Assembly (NCBI GenBank): GCA_013288125.1
Contig: JABDCN010000016.1
Coordinates: 1-39,806 of the forward strand
Source of the DNA: Gammaproteobacteria bacterium
GTDB lineage: Bacteria > Pseudomonadota > Gammaproteobacteria > DSM-16500
Direction: 5' to 3'
DNA: 39,806 nt
Both the position numbers and the translations under genes were made by a program. Shown in pieces: positions 24,514 through 32,827 of this stretch. The first letter of the stretch is position 1. Every line of letters begins with the position of its first letter. The notes under the pieces were generated by a model. The model was not told the origin of the DNA. It saw nothing but the letters and a program-made list of their open reading frames with translations, and did no database searches.

Positions 24514-25277
24514 GACGCTCTCTCATGTTCTATCCAACTATATCCTTTTTCTTCTAACTCTCGTGCTAATTGTTCGTCACCCGATTTTAAAATTTTACCA
24601 CGCGCCATCACATGCACAGCATCTGGCTTTATAAAATCTAATAATCGTTGATAATGTGTCACCACTAAAATACTACGCGTTTTATTTCGCAAACTATTAA
24701 CGGATTGACCCACCATTTGCAGCGCATCAATATCTAATCCTGAATCTGTTTCATCTAAAATTAATAATTCAGGTTCTAACATTAACATTTGTAATACTTC
24801 ATTCCGTTTTTTTTCACCGCCAGAAAATCCTTCGTTAACAGCACGATGTAAAAATGATTCGCTTAATCCGACTGTTTTCATTTTATGTTTAACTAAAGCA
24901 AGAAAATCCGCAGCATCAAGCGGCGGTAATTGTTTGCGTTTTCGTAAAGTATTTAAAGCTGTACGCAAGAAATACATATTATTAACACCAGGAATTTCGG
25001 TGGGATATTGAAAAGCAAGAAAAACACCTAACGCTGCTCTTTCTTCTGGTGCAAGTGATAATAAATTTTGTTGTTGCCAATGGACTTCGCCATTCGTCAC
25101 TTGATAATCTTCACGACCTGCCAAGACATTTGCTAGTGTACTTTTGCCTGAACCATTAGGCCCCATGATGGCATGTACCTCACCTGGTTTGATTTGTAAA
25201 TTTACACCATGCAAGATAGATTTCGTTTGTTGTTTCTCATCTTGTATTGATACATGTAAATTTTTTATTTCTAACAT
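24510..25277 (-). CDS. sufC: Fe-S assembly ATPase SufC
   Basis: The 255-residue ABC-type ATPase drives conformational change in SufB-SufD. Motifs are Walker A GPNGSGKSTLANVL, signature FSGGEKKRNEVLQM, Walker B LLILDETDSGLD and the switch histidine in VVTHYQRLL. All are intact. It lies 2 bases after sufB and overlaps sufD. Confidence 0.97.
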   Translation of the reverse strand: MLEIKNLHVSIQDEKQQTKSILHGVNLQIKPGEVHAIMGPNGSGKSTLANVLAGREDYQVTNGEVHWQQQNLLSLAPEERAALGVFLAFQYPTEIPGVNNMYFLRTALNTLRKRKQLPPLDAADFLALVKHKMKTVGLSESFLHRAVNEGFSGGEKKRNEVLQMLMLEPELLILDETDSGLDIDALQMVGQSVNSLRNKTRSILVVTHYQRLLDFIKPDAVHVMARGKILKSGDEQLARELEEKGYSWIEHERAS

Positions 25278-25279
25278 AA

Positions 25280-26731
25280 TTACCCCACACTACCTTCTAA
25301 ACTCACTTCAAGTAATTTTTGCGCTTCTACGGCAAATTCCATTGGTAATTCATTAAAGACTTGTTTACAAAATCCATTCACGATCATGGAAATCGCATCT
25401 TCTGGTTTTAATCCACGTTGACGACAATAAAATAATTGATCTTCACCAATTTTAGACGTTGATGCTTCATGTTCAACGCGCGCAGTTGGATTTTTAACTT
25501 CGATATAAGGAAAAGTATGCGCACCACAAGTCGTGCTTAATAATAATGAATCACATTGAGTGTAATTACGCGCATGTTGCGCGTGAGGCAACATGCGCAC
25601 AAGACCACGATAAGTATTTTGTCCGCGTCCCGCTGCAATTCCTTTGGAAATAATCGTGCTGCGCGTATTTTTTCCCATGTGTATCATCTTAGTGCCAGTA
25701 TCCGCTTGTTGATAATGATTGGTTAACGCAACAGAATAAAATTCACCGATAGAATAATCGCCTTGTAAAATCACACTGGGATATTTCCAAGTAATCGCTG
25801 ATCCTGTTTCGATTTGCGTCCAAGAAATTTTTGCGTATTTGCCGCGACAATGTCCGCGTTTTGTCACAAAATTAAAAATGCCGCCACGGCCTTCTTCATC
25901 ACCAGGATACCAATTTTGTACGGTCGAATATTTAATTTGTGCATGATCAAGTGCAATCAATTCAACGACAGCAGCGTGTAATTGATTTTCATCTCGCATG
26001 GGGGCCGTGCATCCTTCAAGATAACTGACGTAACTTTCTTCTTCAGCAATAATCAAGGTACGTTCAAATTGACCGCTTTTTGCCGTATTGATACGAAAAT
26101 ATGTGGATAATTCCATGGGACATCGCACGCCTTTTGGAATATACACAAAAGATCCGTCGCTAAAAACGGCCGCATTTAAGGCAGCAAAAAAATTATCGCG
26201 ATAAGGAACCACTGTTCCTAAATATTGTTTAATTAAATCAGGATAGCGTTGAATCGCTTCGGAAAGCGGACAAAAAATCACGCCGGCTTCTGCTAATTTT
26301 TCTTTAAAGGTGGTGGCAACTGAGATACTGTCAAAGACTGCATCAACAGCAACACCAGCTAAGCGTCCTTGTTCATGTAATGGAATCCCTAATTTATTGT
26401 ACGTTTCTAATAACGCAGGATCGACTTCATCTAAGCTTTTTAATTTTTTCTCTGCTGATTTTGGTGCGGAATAATAAATCATATTTTGATAATCGATGGG
26501 ATCATAATGAAGATATGCCCACGTTGGCGGTGTTAAAGTTTGCCAATGTTTGAAAGCTTGCAAACGCCACGCGAGCATAAATTCAGGTTCATTTTTTTTT
26601 GCAGAAATAAGACGTATGACGGATTCATTTAAGCCAGGTGAAATGGTGTCTGATTCAATGTCAGTGACAAATCCGTAAGGATATTGTTTATCTACCGCTT
26701 CTTTGAGATGTTGATTCAGATAATTTGCCAT
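25280..26731 (-). CDS. sufB: Fe-S assembly scaffold SufB
   Basis: The 483-residue protein is the first gene of the suf operon. Typical stretches include [19 protein letters not shown] as two conserved parts, [28 protein letters not shown] and the C-terminal [14 protein letters not shown] with the cysteine proposed as a cluster ligand, followed by [17 protein letters not shown]. It accepts sulphur and iron in the SufBC2D complex. No iscR- or sufR-like regulator gene is adjacent, unlike in many operons of this kind. Confidence 0.97.
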   Translation of the reverse strand: MANYLNQHLKEAVDKQYPYGFVTDIESDTISPGLNESVIRLISAKKNEPEFMLAWRLQAFKHWQTLTPPTWAYLHYDPIDYQNMIYYSAPKSAEKKLKSLDEVDPALLETYNKLGIPLHEQGRLAGVAVDAVFDSISVATTFKEKLAEAGVIFCPLSEAIQRYPDLIKQYLGTVVPYRDNFFAALNAAVFSDGSFVYIPKGVRCPMELSTYFRINTAKSGQFERTLIIAEEESYVSYLEGCTAPMRDENQLHAAVVELIALDHAQIKYSTVQNWYPGDEEGRGGIFNFVTKRGHCRGKYAKISWTQIETGSAITWKYPSVILQGDYSIGEFYSVALTNHYQQADTGTKMIHMGKNTRSTIISKGIAAGRGQNTYRGLVRMLPHAQHARNYTQCDSLLLSTTCGAHTFPYIEVKNPTARVEHEASTSKIGEDQLFYCRQRGLKPEDAISMIVNGFCKQVFNELPMEFAVEAQKLLEVSLEGSVG

Positions 26732-27032
26732 ATTTCTCTCGCGCTAGACTAGCGAATCCCATTTTCTATAGCAAATTGTATCGCCAGGCAAGTATTCCCG
26801 CTAAAAAGCGCGGGAATACTTTTCTTGTTTATATAGTTAGCAGAAATCGCTAGCCTTTATGAAATTTTCGGTATAAATTGTTTAAAAATCGATCTAATAG
26901 ATTCTAATTTGGCCATACTGTAACACGTTTGTTGTTGTTGAGGCAATTAAATTCGCAACAACAAAAATCGGGTGCTACACTACGCACCTCTTTAAATACA
27001 ACACGAAAGACAACAGACAACACTTTTTATTT
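26732..27032. other. Divergent suf/folB intergenic region
   Basis: About 300 bases contain the hairpin at 26790-26821 and a weaker inverted repeat (TTGTTGTTG and CAACAACAA, about 26930-26967). A possible folB promoter ends in an extended -10, TGCTACACT (26973-26981), with TTCGCA 18 bp upstream. No clear Fur box or IscR site was found by eye, and no open reading frame with a credible start is present. Confidence 0.4.
26790..26821. terminator. 12-bp hairpin upstream of sufB, terminator- or leader-like
   Basis: AAGTATTCCCGC pairs perfectly with GCGGGAATACTT around an 8-base loop. On the plus strand it is followed by TTCTTG, a poor T-run. It is not at the end of any recognised gene: it lies in the 5' leader of the suf operon and upstream of folB. 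It may be a relic, a leader hairpin or a bidirectional insulator. Confidence 0.4.
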
Positions 27033-27398
27033 ATGCCTAAAAAGAAAACAACATTACAATTATATCAACTTTCGCTTCGCGTGAATCTTGGATGGCCAGC
27101 ACAAGAGCGTCAGAAAAAACAAACTGTTTTATTAAATATTGATATCGCTTTTCCACAAGCACCTCAAGCGTGTGAAACAGATGAATTAGCTGACACCACT
27201 TGTTATGAATCATTAATTAAAATCATTCGCAAAAAAATAGCCAAAAAAAATTATCGTCTAATTGAGCATTTATCGCGTGAAATTTATTTCATTGCATCAA
27301 CGTATCTTCCAAATAAAACAAAAATTAAAATCACACTCACGAAATTTCCACCTATTAATAAATTAAAAAATGCTTCTTTTTGCTATGGAGATTTTTAA
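27033..27398 (+). CDS. folB: Dihydroneopterin aldolase (FolB family)
   Basis: The 121-residue protein matches the FolB/FolX fold. It begins QLYQLSLRVNLGW, has the glutamate region PAQERQKKQTVLLNIDI, DTTCYESLIKII with the active-site tyrosine, LIEHLSREI, and ends with ITLTKFPPI, which supplies the catalytic lysine. The enzyme makes 6-hydroxymethyl-dihydropterin, the substrate of the next gene product. It stops two bases before the folKP start, and the two reactions are consecutive. Confidence 0.88.
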   Translation: MPKKKTTLQLYQLSLRVNLGWPAQERQKKQTVLLNIDIAFPQAPQACETDELADTTCYESLIKIIRKKIAKKNYRLIEHLSREIYFIASTYLPNKTKIKITLTKFPPINKLKNASFCYGDF

Positions 27399-27400
27399 AC

Positions 27401-28744
27401 ATGATGGTTATTTTAGGATTAGGATCTAATATCGGTGATCGTTTAGCAAATTTACGTTTAGCTAAACAATATATTGCTCAACTCCCGAATATAACAATCA
27501 AACAAGTTTCTCCTGTTTATTTATCCGATGCTTTATTACCTGAAAATGCACCGACTGATTGGAACCAACCTTATCTCAACGCAGCATTACGATGTGAAAC
27601 CACACTTGAACCGATCGCCCTATTACAAGAAATAAAAAAAATTGAATTATTGATCGGTAGAAAAAAAGAGGCGCTTGATTGGGCACCACGTGTCATTGAT
27701 ATTGATATACTTGCTTGGGAAGATCTTGTCATTGATAATGATGTCCTCACTATTCCGCATGCCCATTTGCAAGAAAGACCTTTTGCTTTATGGCCGCTTG
27801 CTGATATCGCACCATTTTGGAAATTTCCACTCGCTGGAAAATATCATCATCAAACAGCAGCAAAAATAGTTGCACAATGGGGATCGCGTTTCACCGGCGA
27901 AGCATCTTGTCATACAAGACAAATACCACATCGTATTGATACACCGCATTTAGTAGGTGTTATCAATGTCACACCCAATTCTTTTTCTGACGGCGGACAA
28001 TTTCTTGCGCCTGAACAAGCACTACAACAAGCCATTGCTTTAATCAATGCAGGTGCAACCATTCTTGATATTGGTGCAGAAGCAACTGCGCCTCAAGTAG
28101 AAAAGGGGATAGACGCAAATACAGAATGGGAACGTTTAGAACCTGTTTTATCTCTCATCCAATCATCACAAAATAAATTTTTGTTTCCGCCTGTTATTAG
28201 TATTGATACCAGGCATCCTGAAACAGCAAAAAAAGCGCTCGCAAATGGCGCAAATTGGATTAATGATGTGACTGGATTAGATGATCCACACATGCGTGAT
28301 CTTATTGCTGATACTAAAGCAGACTGCATTGTGATGCATCATTTAGATATTCCTGTGATTGATGATCAACATTTACCTCTCGATCAAGATCCTATTCAAC
28401 TTGTTTATGCGTGGGCAGAAAATCGTATTGAAACATTAATTCAACATGGCATTAAAAAAGAAAAAATTATTTTTGATCCTGGCATTGGTTTTGGAAAAAC
28501 AACTGAACAATCTGTTTTATTGTTACAACACGCTCATGTGTTTCATACGTTAGGCGTGCGTGTTTTGATTGGTCATTCGCGCAAACGTTTTCTTTTTACG
28601 TTGACAGGAAATCTTGCTAAGGACCGCGATATTGAAACCATGGCTATTGCTTTATCACTCGCAAAATATCCTATTGATTATTTGCGGGTGCATCATGTTG
28701 AAATGTGTGTGCGTGCGTTGAAGATGGGGAAGTTGTTTGAGTAA
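27401..28744 (+). CDS. folKP: Fused HPPK-dihydropteroate synthase
   Basis: The 447-residue protein joins two successive folate enzymes. Residues 1-165 are HPPK: GLGSNIGDR, then RVIDIDILAW with the metal-binding aspartates, then PHAHLQERPFALWPL. Residues about 180-445 are DHPS: GVINVTPNSFSDGG, SIDTRHPETA, FDPGIGFGKT and LIGHSRKRFL. The second DHPS loop, usually GGESTRPG, reads GAEATAPQ; these positions contact pABA and sulphonamides in the E. coli enzyme. Most gammaproteobacteria keep the genes separate, and fusions are known in Chlamydia, rickettsiae and plants. The ATG at 27401 (or the adjacent one at 27404) is preferred over an upstream in-frame start that would overlap folB. Confidence 0.95.
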   Translation: MMVILGLGSNIGDRLANLRLAKQYIAQLPNITIKQVSPVYLSDALLPENAPTDWNQPYLNAALRCETTLEPIALLQEIKKIELLIGRKKEALDWAPRVIDIDILAWEDLVIDNDVLTIPHAHLQERPFALWPLADIAPFWKFPLAGKYHHQTAAKIVAQWGSRFTGEASCHTRQIPHRIDTPHLVGVINVTPNSFSDGGQFLAPEQALQQAIALINAGATILDIGAEATAPQVEKGIDANTEWERLEPVLSLIQSSQNKFLFPPVISIDTRHPETAKKALANGANWINDVTGLDDPHMRDLIADTKADCIVMHHLDIPVIDDQHLPLDQDPIQLVYAWAENRIETLIQHGIKKEKIIFDPGIGFGKTTEQSVLLLQHAHVFHTLGVRVLIGHSRKRFLFTLTGNLAKDRDIETMAIALSLAKYPIDYLRVHHVEMCVRALKMGKLFE

Positions 28745-28755
28745 TGATTACATTA

Positions 28756-28806
28756 CCCCTCTCCCGCCACGCTACGCGTGACGACCTCTCCCACAAGGGG
28801 AGAGGT
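28756..28806. repeat. Compact repeat after folKP
   Basis: CCCCTCTCCCGCCACGC and GCGTGACGACC form one hairpin, and CCTCTCCC-ACAA-GGGGAGAGG forms a second. It lies between the folKP stop and the convergent TPR gene and may terminate both transcripts. It belongs to the general class of CTCTCC repeats but differs from those at 10497. Confidence 0.7.
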
Positions 28807-28849
28807 ATAAGTCCTCGAATTTTTCTGCATTGATAAGAGGTCTAAGTTT

Positions 28850-30022
28850 TCAACGAATTCTTTTGCGTTCATAATGCTTATTGATGACTTGCTCGCGATC
28901 ATCTTCAAATTGTTTTTCTGTAAACAATCCCATTTTAAATCGACTCAAACCAACTCCTTTAATTCGTGTTGTTATTCTTTCGTTGTATGTATTAATCACT
29001 TTTTTTATCTCAGGTATTGAATCAGGTATTGAATCAGGCATTGAAAGAACTAAAAGATAATAAGTTATATGTAGATATACATCCGTAATCAGGCCTGAAT
29101 GAGAGAGCTGCTCACCCATTGATAACCAACCTGTTGGCGCTATCATTAAATAAGCTTGTGCTAAATGAAAATCAAGATCATGTTGCTGTTTAAGTCGGCG
29201 AAGTTTATTTGCTCGTCTTTGTACTGACCCTCCACAATTTCCCCTTGTTTTAATTAAATTTCTTCTCGCTCTAAAATCTTTTTCCTCTGTGAGCGTTTGT
29301 AAAAAAACAAGTCCATCGTTTGCTTTTTTAATTGCCTCATTTATTTTCTGATTACCTTCTTCTCCAAATTTGCAAGCTTGATGACAATCATCAATTGCTT
29401 CATTAAATTGACCCAATTGAAAAAAACAACTTCCACGACCCATATAAGTATCAGAACGAAAAAGATTTAAATTAATGGCTTTATTGAAATTATTTTTTGC
29501 TAGCTTAAATTTATTTTTGCAATATAAAGCATAACCATAATTGTGATAGTACTTTGAAACATGAGGATTCAGTGTAATTGCTTGATTGAAATCTTTTATT
29601 GCTTCATCATAATTTAGTTTATGATAAAAACAATTACCGCGCATATTATAATAATCATCATTATTTGAATCCAAAGTAATCGCTTTATTAAAATTATTTA
29701 TTGCTTTATCAAAGTTATCTTGCTCAAAAAAGCAATAACCACGATTACCATAGTATGTTGCATAATTAGGATCTAAAGTGATGGCTGTATTATAATCACT
29801 TATTGCTTTATCAAATTTACCTAGCTGATAAAAACAATAAGCACGACCCTCATATAACACAGCATTTTTTGGATTCAAAATGATGGCTTGATTATATTGA
29901 AGCACTGCTTCATCAAACTTACCGTTCTCATAAAAATAAATGCCATCTTTTTCATAATTTTCAGTTAATTTTTTTTCAACAGTCATAATTACTTTGTTAT
30001 TATTTTTGTTAAAGCTAAACAT
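28850..30022 (-). CDS. Tetratricopeptide-repeat protein with unrecognised C-terminal region
   Basis: The 390-residue protein has six contiguous 34-residue TPR units from about residue 20 to 223, each with the pattern YxxRGxCFYxxxxFDKAIxxFNxAITLxP. Residues 225-390 are helical and not recognised; they contain a basic stretch ARRNLIKTRGNCGGSVQRRANK. No signal peptide is seen. The ATG at 30022 is preferred because AAGGGGA lies eight bases before it; an upstream ATG at 30043 has no ribosome site. Such proteins mediate protein-protein contacts; the partner is unknown. It is adjacent to folC on the same strand but separated by a repeat. Confidence 0.85.
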   Translation of the reverse strand: MFSFNKNNNKVIMTVEKKLTENYEKDGIYFYENGKFDEAVLQYNQAIILNPKNAVLYEGRAYCFYQLGKFDKAISDYNTAITLDPNYATYYGNRGYCFFEQDNFDKAINNFNKAITLDSNNDDYYNMRGNCFYHKLNYDEAIKDFNQAITLNPHVSKYYHNYGYALYCKNKFKLAKNNFNKAINLNLFRSDTYMGRGSCFFQLGQFNEAIDDCHQACKFGEEGNQKINEAIKKANDGLVFLQTLTEEKDFRARRNLIKTRGNCGGSVQRRANKLRRLKQQHDLDFHLAQAYLMIAPTGWLSMGEQLSHSGLITDVYLHITYYLLVLSMPDSIPDSIPEIKKVINTYNERITTRIKGVGLSRFKMGLFTEKQFEDDREQVINKHYERKRIR

Positions 30023-30068
30023 CGCATCATTCCCCTTCAACATCTTTATTATTAAAATGGATTAATAT

Positions 30069-30109
30069 TCCCCCATCCGCCTTCGGCACCTTCCCCCGAT
30101 GGGGGAAGG
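30069..30109. repeat. Hairpin repeat between folC and the TPR gene
   Basis: CCCCATC pairs with GATGGGG around CGCCTTCGGCACCTTCCCCC, and an inner CCTTCCCCC/GGGGGAAGG stem overlaps it. It lies just after the folC stop on the minus strand, in a position suited to a transcription or processing stop. Confidence 0.65.
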
Positions 30110-30117
30110 CTTCCTGA

Positions 30118-31713
30118 CTAAACTTTATTTCCTAATACTTGAGATAAGGTATGAAACGAACCGAATACCACAATTCTATCACCACTAACAGCTTCTTGAC
30201 GTGCCGCTTCATGGGCTGTTTTAATTACATCATAAAAAATAACATGTTTAATGTCAGCTTGTTGAAAAACTTCTTTTAACTGCATTAACGAAGCAGCTCT
30301 TTTAACCATCAGCGGTGCGACATGCCATTCTTCAATTTTATTTTTAATCATATCTAAACATGCTCGAATATCTTTATCAGCAAGCATAGAAAAAATCGCA
30401 CGTGTTTTTCCTTTACAAGGCAACTCTCTTAATTTTTGAAAAAGCCATTTCACTGCATCAGGATTATGTGAAACATCATAAATATACGTAATATCGCCAG
30501 GAACAACTTGTAATCGTCCGGGTAAATTAACATCCAAAAGTCCTTGACGTATAGCAATCTCACTCACTGTCAAACGATCTTGTAATAATGTAATCGTCAT
30601 CAAAACAGTCGACATATTTTGCACGGCAAGTGTATTAACAGGAAGATGACCATAAGAACTAAACGATCTTTGCATGGATTGCTTCGTCGCCCTTCGGGCT
30701 CCTCGCAACGACGATGATTTTAAGTATTTCTCCATTACTTTAACGAAACTTAACGATTTTAAGTTTTTCCCCGCAGCCTTAACGGAGCGCAACGATTTTA
30801 AGCGATTTATAAATTTTTTAATGGGGCGGAGCGATAGGGAGGGCTCCCACCGCGCGCAGCCTGCGAGCACGGTGGGATACCCGAAGCGACGGGGCCCCAT
30901 AAAAAAATTTATAAATCGCTTAAAATCGCTACTCCAATTTCTCCAATTACTCAATCTACTCAATCTGCTCAATCTGCTCAATTTACTCCAGCTACCCTTA
31001 CTACAAAAAAGCCACCCATCATCCGTTTCCTCATACTTAAAATCCCTCCCCTGACAATACAACCTCGCCTGAACCTCCTCCGCATACTCAATCAACGACA
31101 CCGGCGGCTCTTGATCACCGCATACTGCAAATTTCCCCCCGCGAAAAATCCCCGCCTTTTCAAATCCAATTTTTTCCCGCGTATCCCCCAACCATTCAAC
31201 ATGATCAATCCCAATACTCGTCACCACCGCAACATCTGCATCAATTACATTAACCGCATCTAATCTGCCACCTAATCCCACTTCAAGAATCAAAACATCC
31301 AATCCATCTGACAACCTCTGCAACTTGAAAATCAATAACGCTGCCAAGGTAGTAAATTCAAATGGCGTTAAAGTCGTCTCACCGCGTGCTGAGTCGATTT
31401 TCTCAAATGCATTGATAATGGATGAGTCATTTTCAACTGCGCAGCCATTAACGCGAATTTGTTCGTTATACGTGAAAAGATAAGGAGAAGTGAAAACACC
31501 GGTTCGATAACCAGCTGCTTGATAAATCGCTTCTAAGCCTGCAACGGTTGAACCTTTACCATTTGTGCCGCCAACAATAATGACAGGACAGTCAAAAGAC
31601 AAGACATCTAAAACTTGAGCAACTTTTTTAACGCGATCCAAACCCAGATCCATTTCTGTAAAATGAATTTGATTTATCCAAGCTAACCATTCAAATACTG
31701 TGGAAAACCTCAT
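30118..31713 (-). CDS. folC: Dihydrofolate/folylpolyglutamate synthase with a repeat-derived in-frame insertion
   Basis: FolC adds glutamate to dihydropteroate and to folates. The reading frame gives 531 residues, against about 420-430 for the family. Catalytic motifs are intact: the P-loop GGTNGKGST (48-56), EVGLGGRLDAVN, DHVEWLGDTREKIGFEKAGIF with the carbamylated lysine in EKAGI, LPGRLQVV and SHNPDAVKWL. The excess is at about residues 242-353 (30655-30990), between the central and C-terminal domains. It consists of a 9-bp tandem repeat encoding LSR units, the core of the palindromic element, a 13-residue repeat starting LKSL or LKSS, and a repeat encoding SLRGARRATKQS. None of these resembles FolC. 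The frame is kept throughout. Whether the enzyme is active cannot be read. GAAGGG lies before the ATG at 31713. Confidence 0.9.
   Translation of the reverse strand: MRFSTVFEWLAWINQIHFTEMDLGLDRVKKVAQVLDVLSFDCPVIIVGGTNGKGSTVAGLEAIYQAAGYRTGVFTSPYLFTYNEQIRVNGCAVENDSSIINAFEKIDSARGETTLTPFEFTTLAALLIFKLQRLSDGLDVLILEVGLGGRLDAVNVIDADVAVVTSIGIDHVEWLGDTREKIGFEKAGIFRGGKFAVCGDQEPPVSLIEYAEEVQARLYCQGRDFKYEETDDGWLFCSKGSWSKLSRLSRLSRLSNWRNWSSDFKRFINFFMGPRRFGYPTVLAGCARWEPSLSLRPIKKFINRLKSLRSVKAAGKNLKSLSFVKVMEKYLKSSSLRGARRATKQSMQRSFSSYGHLPVNTLAVQNMSTVLMTITLLQDRLTVSEIAIRQGLLDVNLPGRLQVVPGDITYIYDVSHNPDAVKWLFQKLRELPCKGKTRAIFSMLADKDIRACLDMIKNKIEEWHVAPLMVKRAASLMQLKEVFQQADIKHVIFYDVIKTAHEAARQEAVSGDRIVVFGSFHTLSQVLGNKV
30673..30802. 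repeat. Stacked repeats in folC: GGATTGCTTCGTCGCCC hairpin and 39/40-bp tandem units
   Basis: A dispersed-type element (about 30673-30712) contains the GCCC-TTC-GGGC hairpin. It is followed by three units containing GATTTTAAG at 30715, 30754 and 30794, spaced 39 and 40 bases. On the coding strand of folC these give 13-residue units: LKSLRSVKAAGKN, LKSLSFVKVMEKY and LKSSSLRG. All are inside the folC reading frame. Confidence 0.8.
30793..30928. repeat. Core-plus-private-arm palindromic element, copy 2, inside folC
   Basis: The core at 30823-30898 begins GGGGCGGAGCGATAGGG and ends GACGGGGCCCC; it contains the inner stem CCCACCG/CGGTGGG. The arms (30793-30822 and 30899-30928) are reverse complements over 30 bases with one mismatch and contain CGATTTTAAGCGATTTATAA. 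This arm sequence is not found at the other copies. The element is translated as part of folC. Confidence 0.92.
30932..30985. repeat. Six-unit 9-bp tandem repeat in folC
   Basis: Units CTCCAATTT, CTCCAATTA, CTCAATCTA, CTCAATCTG, CTCAATCTG and CTCAATTTA run without gaps. On the folC strand they encode SKLSRLSRLSRLSNWRNW. The 9-bp unit keeps the reading frame whatever its copy number, so length variation between strains would not break the gene. Confidence 0.9.
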
Positions 31714-32026
31714 GGTTTAACCCTTCATATGTTGTGCACAATTCTTGAATTAAATCTGTTTTCTCGATTTGAGCTATTTTGTCCCCATTATCAGACAAAG
31801 TATACGTGAGTTTTCCACAGGTTGTTTTTATTGTAACTCATTGAATAATATTTATTTTAACAGATAATCCACAAAAAACACCTTGCTATATAGTAAAAAT
31901 AATCTTTTAAAAATAAAGATATTGTTTTGATAATGATAAGTGAATATGAATGTCAGTTCTTTATTGACATGATAATTTTATGATACGATTGCCGCTCATT
32001 GTGCAAAAATTAAAGGGGAGAGGATA
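31714..32026. other. AT-rich divergent intergenic region, folC to unknown ORF
   Basis: About 313 bases contain no credible gene. A TTGACA at 31964-31969 and a TACGAT at 31984-31989 have a short 14-bp spacing, so a promoter for the next gene is only tentative. Two DnaA-like 9-mers with one mismatch (TTTTCCACA near 31813 and TAATCCACA near 31865) are present but isolated. Confidence 0.35.
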
Positions 32027-32821
32027 ATGTTACGTTCCACTAATGAGCTTATTAATCAAGATTTAGACACAGTCTTACGTTCAACTATAGGTTTTATTAA
32101 TCAAGATTTAGACACAGTCAAAGAAGTATTTTTAAAAACAATTGATGAACATTATGCTGAATTATCACTCAGTGATATCGAACCACAAAAGAAAAGGTTT
32201 TCCTTTTCTTTTTACTCTCAATCAAAAGATGAATCAGAAGATGAATCAGAAAATAAAATTGAAATGGCAGATACATTTGATGAGCTCATACCAGAAAATT
32301 ACGGTAATCTAAATATTGGAAAAGCAAGAAATTGGACAACGGATACTGACGGTTTCAACCGATTAATAAATTTTTTTAATCAAACAAAAAATTGTAATAC
32401 CGTCGATGAATTTATGCATCGAGTTTATAAAATTTATTCAGAAAAAAGATTAGATAATAATTTTGGTATTGCAATAGCAATAGCAACAGCAAAAATCGCG
32501 TTAATTAAACAAAGTAATAATAATTTAATCCCTTTATTAACAACTTTAGATAAAGAAAAAATTAATCTTACTTATATCCATGATAATGCAATATGGGGTC
32601 TGTTTCGTGATAACAAAGCCCTTGCTGGTGACCTCATTTTGAGACAAATCAAAGATTATAATTTAGGATTTCCAATACAAAATTTACAACAAGTTATGCA
32701 TAGAATAAATGAAAATAAATACTTTGGGGATAAATTATTGGCTAAAGAATATGACAAAGAGTTAAGACAAAGAGTCGAACATAGCGCTTCAATGATGGGA
32801 GCGCCAATGCCAACGATGTAA
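32027..32821 (+). CDS. Unrecognised 264-residue hydrophilic protein with N-terminal tandem repeat
   Basis: I do not recognise the family. The ribosome site is strong (AAAGGGGAGAGGA directly before ATAATG). The N-terminus is two copies of a 15-residue unit, LRSTNELINQDLDTV and LRSTIGFINQDLDTV. A lysine- and phenylalanine-rich patch follows (KKRFSFSFYSQ), then the acidic linker KDESEDESENKIE. A helical body (about 85-250) contains IAIAIATAKIALIKQ and a methionine-rich tail. No signal peptide or membrane segment is clear. The gene is isolated, flanked by folC and a convergent L,D-transpeptidase 6 bases away. The composition would fit a secreted effector, but no specific signal is identified. Confidence 0.75.
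   Translation: MLRSTNELINQDLDTVLRSTIGFINQDLDTVKEVFLKTIDEHYAELSLSDIEPQKKRFSFSFYSQSKDESEDESENKIEMADTFDELIPENYGNLNIGKARNWTTDTDGFNRLINFFNQTKNCNTVDEFMHRVYKIYSEKRLDNNFGIAIAIATAKIALIKQSNNNLIPLLTTLDKEKINLTYIHDNAIWGLFRDNKALAGDLILRQIKDYNLGFPIQNLQQVMHRINENKYFGDKLLAKEYDKELRQRVEHSASMMGAPMPTM
32030..32119 (+). repeat. 45-bp direct tandem duplication in the 5' end of the unknown ORF
   Basis: Units 32030-32074 and 32075-32119 encode the two 15-residue copies. The second half of each unit is the same over about 20 bases (TTTAGACACAGTC and preceding bases), while the first half has diverged. The duplication begins directly after the start codon. Confidence 0.9.
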
Positions 32822-32827
32822 GCGTTA

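Noticed and set aside
30674-31054. A 126-residue open frame on the plus strand opposite folC
   Set aside because: It is the translation of palindromic and tandem repeats on the opposite strand of the FolC insert and has no coding character.
31805-31880. Two DnaA-box-like 9-mers, suggesting a replication origin
   Set aside because: Each has a mismatch, they are far apart and no dnaA, dnaN or AT-rich 13-mer array is nearby.
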